Shown here: piece after piece, positions 51,637 to 59,199 of the stretch
Position numbering within the stretch: the stretch's first letter is position 1
Layout of the letters: each line of letters starts with the position of its first letter
Source of the DNA: Paenibacillus xylanilyticus
GTDB taxonomy: Bacteria > Bacillota > Bacilli > Paenibacillales > Paenibacillaceae
Assembly: GCF_013359935.1 (NCBI RefSeq)
Contig: NZ_JABMCB010000202.1
Location: 1 to 64,000 of the forward strand
Direction: 5' to 3'
DNA length: 64,000 nt
The notes under the pieces: model-generated
The model's database searches: none
Seen by the model: the letters and a program-made list of their open reading frames with translations, nothing else
What the model was told of the DNA's origin: nothing
Made by a program: the position numbers and the translations under genes

Positions 51637-52878
51637 ATGTCCAACTATAGAGAATTGTCCCCGTCCTTGCGAACGATCATGACGCCGGGGCCAGTTGAAG
51701 TCGATCCAAGAGTTCTAAGGGCATTGTCCTTCCCGATCCTGGGACAGTTCGATCCGGAGTTCACTTCCCTGATGAATGAAACGATGGCCATGCTGCGTGA
51801 GTTATATATAACAAATAATGAATGGTGCTATCCGGTGGACGGGACGTCCCGCTCCGGCATTGAAGCTGTGCTGGTCAGTCTGATTCAGCCAGGAGATAAA
51901 GTACTGGTCCCCATTTACGGGCGATTTGGACATCTGCTTGTGGAAATATCGGAGCGCTGCGGTGCTGATGTTGTATTTATTGAAACAACGTGGGGCTCGG
52001 TATTTGATCCCGAAGAGGTAATCAAGGCTATTCATGTCCACAAGCCAAGCCTGGTCGCAATGGTTCATGGGGAGACATCCACTGGACAGATGCAGCCACT
52101 TGCGGAGATCGGCAAAGTGTGCCGTGAATTGGATATTCTCCTTGTCGTTGATGCGGTCGCTACAATAGGCGGTACACCCGTTGAGACGGATGCCTGGCAC
52201 CTGGATGCAGTGATGGGTGGAACGCAGAAGTGTTTGTCCGTTCCTTCCGGAATGGCACCATTAACGTACAACAGCCGCGTTGAGAAAAAACTGTTGAGCC
52301 GCAAAACCGTCGAACGCGGACTCCGTGACGCAGCAAGCGCGAGGGCAGAAGGGCGAACCATTGCAAGCAACTATTTCGACCTGAGCCAGCTGCAGGATTA
52401 TTGGAGCTCTGCACGTTTGAATCATCACACGGAAGCAACTTCGATGCTCTACGGTCTTCATGAGGGGCTGCGCATTCTGCTTCAGGAAGGACTGGATGCC
52501 CGTTTCCAGCGGCATCGGATCAATGAACGCGCCCTGGTAGCCGGAATTCAGGGTATGGGACTTCAGCTGTATGGAGACCTGAGCAGCAAACTACCGGTAG
52601 TTACGTGTATTAACATTCCGGACGGCATCGACGGAGAATCGGTCCGGAGTATGCTTCTGGAGGATTTCGGGATTGAGATCGCCAGCTCGTTCGGACCATT
52701 GAAGGGGAAAATCTGGCGGATCGGCACGATGGGTTTCAGCTGTCAGCGCAAAAATGTACTGCATGTGCTTGCTGCTCTGGAAGCCGTGCTGCTGCGTCAC
52801 CGGCATGGATTACCTGCTGGTGAGGCGGTGCAGGCAGCACTGGACGTTTACGCCGGGAAGGAGGGAGCCTTATGCTAA
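51637..52878 (+). CDS. pucG: (S)-ureidoglycine-glyoxylate aminotransferase
   Basis: A 413-residue class V PLP aminotransferase. The N-terminal 'T-I-M-T-P-G-P-V-E-V-D-P-R-V-L' is typical of the alanine-glyoxylate group, and the Schiff-base Lys is at about 198 in GGTQKCLS. PucG-type enzymes move the amino group of ureidoglycine to glyoxylate, giving oxalurate and glycine. A GTG at 51631 would add two residues; the ATG at 51637 lies ten bases from GGGAG. It directly follows allantoate amidohydrolase, which makes its substrate. Confidence 0.93.
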   Translation: MSNYRELSPSLRTIMTPGPVEVDPRVLRALSFPILGQFDPEFTSLMNETMAMLRELYITNNEWCYPVDGTSRSGIEAVLVSLIQPGDKVLVPIYGRFGHLLVEISERCGADVVFIETTWGSVFDPEEVIKAIHVHKPSLVAMVHGETSTGQMQPLAEIGKVCRELDILLVVDAVATIGGTPVETDAWHLDAVMGGTQKCLSVPSGMAPLTYNSRVEKKLLSRKTVERGLRDAASARAEGRTIASNYFDLSQLQDYWSSARLNHHTEATSMLYGLHEGLRILLQEGLDARFQRHRINERALVAGIQGMGLQLYGDLSSKLPVVTCINIPDGIDGESVRSMLLEDFGIEIASSFGPLKGKIWRIGTMGFSCQRKNVLHVLAALEAVLLRHRHGLPAGEAVQAALDVYAGKEGALC

Positions 52879-54467
52879 ACCACATGCCCGTTTCCAGAGA
52901 GGTGATGGTCACCTCTCCGCACTACCTGGCGAGCGCGGTTGGAAGCTCGATTCTTCAGAAAGGCGGTAACGCTTATGATGCAGCCATTGCCGTGAGCGCT
53001 GCTCTTGGCGTAGTTTATCCACACATGACCGGACTTGGAGGCGATGCCTTCTTCCTCATCCACGATGGAGCCAGCGGTGAGATTACCGCCTACAACGGGA
53101 GTGGTCGTTCAGCGGCAGGCATCCATGCCGACACGTTCAAGGCGATGGGCATGAATGTAATTCCTCAGCGCGGAGTGCTCAGTGCAATTACGGTTCCAGG
53201 AATGGTGGATGCTTGGTGGGAAGTCTGGTCCCGCTACGGCAAACTGCCGTGGGAGCAGCTGCTTGAACCGGCAGCGCGGTATGCAGAGCAGGGATGCCCT
53301 GTATCCCGCAATCTGCGCCTCTGGCTGGAACGAGATGAAGACTTCATTATGGGGCACACACCGCTGCGAGCGGTATTTGCCCCTTTTGGTACACTTTTGC
53401 AGGAAGGTGAGCTGCTCGTCCAGACTGAACTCGCCGCCTCCATTCGCCTGATTCAGGTGGGGGGACGGGATACTTTTTATACAGGAGAACTGGCAGACCG
53501 CTTAACTTCGGCCATTCGCGAGGATGGCGGCATGCTAGCACCACAGGATTTTGCAGCTCACAAAGGGGAGTGGGTGAAGCCTGTCAGCACCGGGTACCGT
53601 GGGTATGAGGTGCACCAGATGCCGCCCAACTCGCAGGGCTTCTCCATGCTGATGATGTTAAACATGCTCGAACATATTGATCTGTCTTCCGTCGCACGCA
53701 CTTCACCGGAGTTCTATCATCTGATGGCCGAAGTGGTGAAAAAGGCATTTCGTGATCGTGATCGATATCTGACCGACCCGGACTTTCGGGAAATCCCGCT
53801 GAATCATCTGTTATCCAAGACTTACGGGGATGAGTTATGGAATGAGATCCAATCTGCTCCTCCGGTAGCACAGCCTTTTTTGTCTAAGACGATTGGGCAG
53901 GATACAGCCTACGCGGCTGTTGTTGATCAGGATGGCAACGCCGTTTCGTTTATTCAAAGTCTGTATTTTGATTTTGGTGCAGCCTACGTTCCCGGAGACA
54001 GCGGTGTGATCATGCAGAATCGGGGGTCCTTTTTCTCCCTTGATCCGATGGATGCCAATGTGCTTGAACCGAATAAACGCTCTTTCCACACCCTTATGCC
54101 GGGTCTTGTCACCCGTAACGGAAAACCTTATATGCTCGTAGGTACACAAGGCGGAGAAGGACAGCCTCAAACGCAGTTATCCGTGCTCACGGGTGTACTC
54201 GACTATGGTCTTAACATTCAGGAAGCCATCGGTCTGCCGCGCTGGGTGTATGGACGCACATGGGGCGAAGAAGGTGACACCATGCGAGTGGAAAACCGTT
54301 ATCATGATGACGTATGCGAGATGCTCGCCCAGTGGGGGCATAACGTGGAAGTCAGAGCGCCTTGGGATGATATTATGGGGCAATCGCAGGGCATCGTTAT
54401 CCGTGAAGATGGCATGATCAGCGGGGCTGCTGATCCCCGAGGAGACGGCATGGCTATTGGGTGGTAA
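52872..54467 (+). CDS. Ntn-hydrolase of the gamma-glutamyltranspeptidase fold, probable oxamate amidohydrolase (HpxW-like)
   Basis: A 531-residue GGT-family protein without signal peptide. The self-processing threonine is probably Thr345 in GQDTAYAAVVDQDGN. The loop that holds the gamma-glutamyl-binding serines in true GGT (GSPGGS) reads GTQGGEGQP here, so glutamyl binding is unlikely. It overlaps pucG by seven bases. PucG makes oxalurate, which some bacteria split to oxamate, and the GGT-fold enzyme HpxW then cleaves oxamate to oxalate and ammonia. This copy may do the same, but the oxalurate-splitting enzyme is not in the window. An ordinary GGT or YwrD-type role is the alternative. Confidence 0.7.
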   Translation: MLNHMPVSREVMVTSPHYLASAVGSSILQKGGNAYDAAIAVSAALGVVYPHMTGLGGDAFFLIHDGASGEITAYNGSGRSAAGIHADTFKAMGMNVIPQRGVLSAITVPGMVDAWWEVWSRYGKLPWEQLLEPAARYAEQGCPVSRNLRLWLERDEDFIMGHTPLRAVFAPFGTLLQEGELLVQTELAASIRLIQVGGRDTFYTGELADRLTSAIREDGGMLAPQDFAAHKGEWVKPVSTGYRGYEVHQMPPNSQGFSMLMMLNMLEHIDLSSVARTSPEFYHLMAEVVKKAFRDRDRYLTDPDFREIPLNHLLSKTYGDELWNEIQSAPPVAQPFLSKTIGQDTAYAAVVDQDGNAVSFIQSLYFDFGAAYVPGDSGVIMQNRGSFFSLDPMDANVLEPNKRSFHTLMPGLVTRNGKPYMLVGTQGGEGQPQTQLSVLTGVLDYGLNIQEAIGLPRWVYGRTWGEEGDTMRVENRYHDDVCEMLAQWGHNVEVRAPWDDIMGQSQGIVIREDGMISGAADPRGDGMAIGW

Positions 54468-54550
54468 CAGCGGTTAGATGGTAGGTTGTTCCGACCTCGC
54501 ATTGGTGCAGAGTAACAGAACAGAGACAGATACGGATAGGGGAGATTATC

Positions 54551-55873
54551 ATGGGAACAATCCTGCTGAAAGGCGCTCAGCTCGTCACGATGAATGCAGA
54601 AGAAGACGTATTTACAGGCGATCTGCTGATTGAGGATAACAAAATCAAAGAAATCGCCGAGCATATCGACGTTCAGGCAGATCAGGTCATTGACGCTCGT
54701 GGCAAGGTGCTGCTTCCAGGTTTTATTCAAACGCATATTCATTTGTGCCAGACGCTCTTCCGCGGCCGTGCGGATGATCTCGAACTAATGGATTGGCTGA
54801 GGCAGCGGATCTGGCCGCTTGAGGCAGCACATGATGAGGAATCCGTCTATTATTCGGCGATGCTTGGACTCGGCGAATTGATTTCGAGTGGAACAACGAC
54901 CATATTGGACATGGAAACCGTACATCATACGGATTCGGCTTTTCAGGCGATGGCACAGAGCGGTATTCGAGTTATTTCAGGCAAGGTCATGATGGACCAT
55001 GGCGATGAAGTCCCTGAGCCGCTGCGTGAAAATACAGCCACTTCGCTGCAGCAAAGTGTCGACTTGCTGGAAAAATGGAACGGCTTTGGAGGCGGACGTA
55101 TTCAATATGCCTTTTGTCCACGTTTCGTCGTTTCTTGTACAGAAGAATTGTTGGTAGAAGTACGTGATCTGTCGAGCAAGTACCATGTGAAGGTGCATAC
55201 GCATGCTTCGGAAAATCGCGGCGAGATTGAACTGGTCGAACACGAACGCGGCATGCGTAATATTGTCTACCTTGATCATATCGGTCTGGCAACTCCGCGT
55301 CTGGTGCTTGCGCACTGTGTGTGGCTGAGTGAAGAGGAGAAGGAAATTATTCGCAAGCGTGGTGTAAAAGTCACCCACTGTCCCGGGTCGAATATGAAAT
55401 TATCCTCTGGCATAGCTGAAATTCCTGACCTGCTCAACCGCCAGATCGCTGTAGGTATCGGTGCAGACGGTGCACCATGCAACAATAATCTGGATATGTT
55501 TCAGGAGATGCGCCTGACTGCACTGATTCAAAAGGTTCCCCATGGACCAACAATTATGGATGCACGTACAGTGCTGCGCATGGCAACCATGGGGGGTGCC
55601 GAAGTGCTTGGCTTGTCGAAGGAAATTGGCAGTTTGGAAGTTGGCAAAAAGGCAGATATGGTGCTATTGGATCTGGATGATTTCCATACGTACCCTTCCT
55701 ATGAGACGGATGTCTATTCCCGTGTAGTTTACTCCGCAACTCGAAGCTGTGTGGACACAGTCATCATTGATGGAAGCATTGTGCTTAAAAACCGCAAAAT
55801 CCAGACAATCGACCGTGGCATCGTACTTCGTGAATCGGATAAGAGCATTGCACGTTTGATGAAAAGAATCTGA
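54551..55873 (+). CDS. Amidohydrolase-family deaminase in the purine cluster
   Basis: A 440-residue amidohydrolase-superfamily deaminase of the ATZ/TRZ-like branch that includes guanine, 8-oxoguanine and MTA/SAH deaminases. Metal residues: HIH in 'F-I-Q-T-H-I-H-L-C-Q-T', a later His in 'V-H-T-H-A-S-E-N', His in 'L-A-H-C-V-W', and Asp in 'G-I-G-A-D-G-A-P'. In the puc cluster the natural guess is guanine deaminase, feeding guanine into xanthine. In B. subtilis that job is done by an unrelated enzyme, GuaD. The exact substrate is unproven. GGGGAG precedes the ATG. Confidence 0.75.
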   Translation: MGTILLKGAQLVTMNAEEDVFTGDLLIEDNKIKEIAEHIDVQADQVIDARGKVLLPGFIQTHIHLCQTLFRGRADDLELMDWLRQRIWPLEAAHDEESVYYSAMLGLGELISSGTTTILDMETVHHTDSAFQAMAQSGIRVISGKVMMDHGDEVPEPLRENTATSLQQSVDLLEKWNGFGGGRIQYAFCPRFVVSCTEELLVEVRDLSSKYHVKVHTHASENRGEIELVEHERGMRNIVYLDHIGLATPRLVLAHCVWLSEEEKEIIRKRGVKVTHCPGSNMKLSSGIAEIPDLLNRQIAVGIGADGAPCNNNLDMFQEMRLTALIQKVPHGPTIMDARTVLRMATMGGAEVLGLSKEIGSLEVGKKADMVLLDLDDFHTYPSYETDVYSRVVYSATRSCVDTVIIDGSIVLKNRKIQTIDRGIVLRESDKSIARLMKRI

Positions 55874-55944
55874 CCTACGCAGCGTTTCAGAAAATCTGTG
55901 AGTTTGAGTGGATATAAAGACTATTCGGAAAGGTGGAGACGAAT

Positions 55945-57186
55945 ATGGATATGCATGATCTGTGTGCAATTGCGACCCGTGAAGCACGCTGTGTACTTGC
56001 GACGGCGGTCAAGGTGGAAGGTCATGCTTACCGTAAGCAGGGAGTCTCTATGCTCTTGACCGAAGATGGCAGAATGTATGGCAGTATCAGTCCCGGGTGT
56101 CTGGAGAGTGATCTTCAGGCACGTGTGGAGCGTGTGCTGGATACTGAACAGATGGAATTTGCCGAATACGACATGCGACCTGAGGATGATCTCTCCTGGG
56201 GCGAAACGATTGGCTGCGGAGGCTTGATCATCATTATGCTTGAACCTGTCTGCAGGGAGCTAAGGACCGTAATAACAGAAATGAACGCGTGTTTCCAATC
56301 TGGCTCTGCTGTGGAATTGACCCGAACCTTTCTGAATCAGTATTCCTGCATTCAGTATAGGTGGAAACGGGTTATATCAACAGGTGGAAAACATGATTTA
56401 ACCTTACGTCCATTGCTGGTGACTAACGGGGGTGGTACAGAAAAGTCCGGCCGGCCGCTGACCAATGAACAGGATGCCTTTCCAGATGATATAGATAGCA
56501 CGATGGATTCGAATCCGGATCGAGTTGATATCCCACATCTTGCCCTTGTCCCAGTCCCCTTGATCGATGCAACCAATGTGTCTTCCAGTTCAGCACCGGC
56601 AGAACGTGAGAAAACCGGGGGATCAACGGAAGCTGATGATTGGAACCTGCCGTCGCAGATGACTACGCTATACACGCCCAAACCCCGTCTGATTATGATC
56701 GGAGCGGGCAATGACGCGATTCCTGTAGCCAGGCTTGCCAGAGCAGCAGGATTTCGCGTGATTGTAGCCGATTGGAGAGAGGGCTTGTGTACTGCTGAAC
56801 GATTCCCGAATGTTGAGTTCGTTCTTGGTTTTCCCCGTGAGATCATACCTGTGCTGGATATAAAAAGCGGGGATTATGTTATTCTGATGAGCCATCAGTT
56901 CCCGCGTGAACGCGAATTCCTGGAGCTGATGTCGGACTGTGACTATTCTTACCTCGGCATTATGGGGTCCAAAACACGGACAGCACGCCTGCTGAACGAT
57001 TTACCGCCACTTCCGCATGTTCATTCTCCCGTTGGCCTGAGTATTGGAGCAGATGGTCCAGAGGAGATCGCCATTAGTATTGCTGCAGAACTGGTCGCCT
57101 GCAGACGTGCTGTGTCCACTGGAAATCGTTCAGTCCAAAGGGGGAATATGCATGCGAGTGACGGGCATTGTGCTCGCGGCAGGTAA
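55945..57186 (+). CDS. pucA: XdhC/CoxI-family xanthine dehydrogenase maturation factor
   Basis: A 413-residue protein with an N-terminal XdhC_CoxI domain (about 1-100, with 'G-S-I-S-P-G-C-L-E' and 'G-C-G-G') and a C-terminal Rossmann XdhC domain (about 245-390, 'R-L-I-M-I-G-A-G-N-D-A'). It loads sulfurated molybdenum cofactor into xanthine dehydrogenase. About 80 residues of Ser/Asp/Pro-rich sequence (roughly 155-240) separate the two; B. subtilis PucA is about 330 residues. The ATG at 55945 has GGAG upstream. It overlaps pucB by 35 bases. Confidence 0.88.
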   Translation: MDMHDLCAIATREARCVLATAVKVEGHAYRKQGVSMLLTEDGRMYGSISPGCLESDLQARVERVLDTEQMEFAEYDMRPEDDLSWGETIGCGGLIIIMLEPVCRELRTVITEMNACFQSGSAVELTRTFLNQYSCIQYRWKRVISTGGKHDLTLRPLLVTNGGGTEKSGRPLTNEQDAFPDDIDSTMDSNPDRVDIPHLALVPVPLIDATNVSSSSAPAEREKTGGSTEADDWNLPSQMTTLYTPKPRLIMIGAGNDAIPVARLARAAGFRVIVADWREGLCTAERFPNVEFVLGFPREIIPVLDIKSGDYVILMSHQFPREREFLELMSDCDYSYLGIMGSKTRTARLLNDLPPLPHVHSPVGLSIGADGPEEIAISIAAELVACRRAVSTGNRSVQRGNMHASDGHCARGR

Positions 57187-57799
57187 GAGCACCCGCCTTG
57201 GACGAGATAAGTTATCGCTTGCCATGCCGGATGGGAGAGCATTGGCAGCCTGGTCACTGCAGGCGGCATTGGATTCTGAGCTGGAACAGGTTATCTGTGT
57301 GGTGAAGCCAGAAGATTCCTTGGCATGGATTCCCGAAAACTTGCTTAACTCAGCTTCCTACAGCTACAGGCCGGGGACAGGACTTCGAATTGCTCTTTGT
57401 ACAGATTATGCTTGTGGCATGGCGGCATCACTTCATTGCGGCATAAAGGCAGCCATGGAATACGGTATGGAAGGAGTTATGATTCTTTTGGGGGATCAAC
57501 CTTTATTGAGGGCACAGGATATTAATCAGGTATCTGCGGCCCTTGCTGCGAGCAAACTGGCTGATTACGCAGCTGCTGCAGACAGTGAGGGAAGCAAGCC
57601 GCCTGTAGCCTTCCGCTCCCATATGGCAGGACACCTCCGATCCCTCCATGGAGATGAGGGTGCTCGCAAAATTATGAGTAACGGCAAATACACGGGTATA
57701 CAGGTAGCTTTGCCTGAGTTCTGTTTCTGGGACGCTGATACCGAGCCGGAACTAAAACGCATTATGGATTTTGTAAGTGAATCAAATCTGACGAATTAA
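57152..57799 (+). CDS. pucB: MobA/MocA-type molybdenum cofactor cytidylyltransferase
   Basis: A 215-residue nucleotidyltransferase with the N-terminal signature 'L-A-A-G-K-S-T-R-L-G-R-D-K' and 'L-L-G-D-Q-P-L-L'. In the MocA group this attaches CMP to molybdopterin, making the dinucleotide cofactor used by xanthine dehydrogenases. The start at 57152 has AAAGGGGG upstream, and the gene overlaps pucA. A terminator follows, ending the first puc operon. Confidence 0.9.
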   Translation: MRVTGIVLAAGKSTRLGRDKLSLAMPDGRALAAWSLQAALDSELEQVICVVKPEDSLAWIPENLLNSASYSYRPGTGLRIALCTDYACGMAASLHCGIKAAMEYGMEGVMILLGDQPLLRAQDINQVSAALAASKLADYAAAADSEGSKPPVAFRSHMAGHLRSLHGDEGARKIMSNGKYTGIQVALPEFCFWDADTEPELKRIMDFVSESNLTN

Positions 57800-57878
57800 T
57801 GTTTGTGTAGGATACAAATCCATAAATAATACTGAACAGAATTAGATACTCCTTGTGGATTATATCTTGACATGAATA

Positions 57879-57908
57879 GGTCATCCAGACAGTTGGGTGG
57901 CCTTTTTT
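57879..57908 (+). terminator. Terminator after pucB
   Basis: GGTCATCCA (57879-57887) pairs with TGGGTGGCC (57894-57902, with G-U pairs), followed by TTTTTT. It divides the puc cluster into two transcription units. Confidence 0.8.
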
Positions 57909-58024
57909 GATGTTATTTGTATCGTTATTCTAGAAATCAAGTGTGAGGTTCTGATCATAATTAATGCATCAAGCACAAAAGACATGATGTATTTATACAT
58001 TTATCCAAAACGATGTGAAGGTAA

Positions 58025-58053
58025 TTGACGTAGTTCCTTCAGTCCCATATGAT
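58025..58053 (+). promoter_or_regulatory. Sigma-A promoter of the pucCDE operon
   Basis: TTGACG at 58025-58030 and TATGAT at 58048-58053 are 17 bases apart, a near-consensus housekeeping promoter. The transcript would start near 58060 and leave a leader of about 130 bases before pucC. Confidence 0.65.
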
Positions 58054-58190
58054 TTGAAGAATTATTTGGATCATGCCGCATGAATTTGCGCCATGAGTTC
58101 ACGCCTGGACGGAATGGATCCAGCGATGCCAAGTGTTACTTGGTGACACCAACGTCCCGAAGATTGAAGAAAGAGAGAGGGGATGGAACG

Positions 58191-59102
58191 ATGGTTATAC
58201 CAGCGTATGGATCAGGAGCGATGCCATCGGTATGGCAGCCTGGAGATCTGGAAGAACTCCAGATGTTGAAGAACAGGTTGAAGGGACGCTATTGTTTTGC
58301 AGCAGGCGCAACATTGCTGCGGACCCAGTGGGAAGGCGGCCTGGTCCCCGCACCGGAGCATATGATTAGCCTGGTTCATATTCCGGGTGCAAGTGGAGTA
58401 CATGTTGATGGAGACCGAATCGTCATCGGGGCTCTGACCCGATTGAATAGTTGTGCCAAGGACAGGTTACTGAGCCAGCTCCCGTTACTGCAAGAGGCTG
58501 TAAATAACATAGCAGCCCCTTCCATTCGAAATGTAGCAACAATCGGCGGTAATATTGTGTCAGGAGTGGGGGATACCCTTCCCGCATTGCTTGTATACAA
58601 CGCAGAGTTGCATTGGCTGACGGACGCAGGAATGGAGATCCGCTCTCTGGCCTCCTGGCTGAATGGTGGACGCGACGGCAGTCGCAATCCAGATGATGTG
58701 TTAATCTCCATCCGTATCCCGATGAACATGTTGTCCAAATCAGATACTGATTTCCAAATACCTGGAGAGAGAGAAATTGCATTTTACCGTAAGGTGGGTC
58801 GGCGGGAGACGTTCAGCGCGTCTCTGGTGACGATCGCTTTTCACGGTGAGATGGGTTCAGATGGTCGATGGAATAAGGTTGCGATTGCAGCAGGCGGGGG
58901 TTCGGGCATGGCCATGCGCCTTCCGGAGTCGGAGCAATTGCTTCGCAGCGGAGAAGCTTCCATCATGCAAGCCACAGCTCTCGGAAGCACTGCAGCTTCA
59001 GAATTCGTGACTTATAGCGATGCATTTGCTACTGAACATTACCGCAAGCAGACTGCTGGTAATCTGTTGGGAGCTGGGCTGTGGGGAGCACTCCATAGGT
59101 AG
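58191..59102 (+). CDS. pucC: Xanthine dehydrogenase, FAD-binding subunit
   Basis: A 303-residue protein of the CoxM-type FAD subunit family: FAD contacts in 'A-G-A-T-L-L-R' and the diagnostic 'I-R-N-V-A-T-I-G-G-N-I-V-S' near residue 115, then the C-terminal CO_deh_flav_C part. It carries electrons from the iron-sulfur subunit to NAD. The ATG at 58191 has GAGAGGGGATG upstream; a longer frame from 58080 lacks a site. It is first of three subunit genes after a clear promoter. Confidence 0.92.
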   Translation: MVIPAYGSGAMPSVWQPGDLEELQMLKNRLKGRYCFAAGATLLRTQWEGGLVPAPEHMISLVHIPGASGVHVDGDRIVIGALTRLNSCAKDRLLSQLPLLQEAVNNIAAPSIRNVATIGGNIVSGVGDTLPALLVYNAELHWLTDAGMEIRSLASWLNGGRDGSRNPDDVLISIRIPMNMLSKSDTDFQIPGEREIAFYRKVGRRETFSASLVTIAFHGEMGSDGRWNKVAIAAGGGSGMAMRLPESEQLLRSGEASIMQATALGSTAASEFVTYSDAFATEHYRKQTAGNLLGAGLWGALHR

Positions 59103-59199
59103 AATTGAGGTTGTTCAAACCGAACAACGGTCAAGTGTTGAGTATTCCTTTGTCGTATATAGATGGTTCAAATTCAATCAAGAAAAGGGGAGAGAGACC

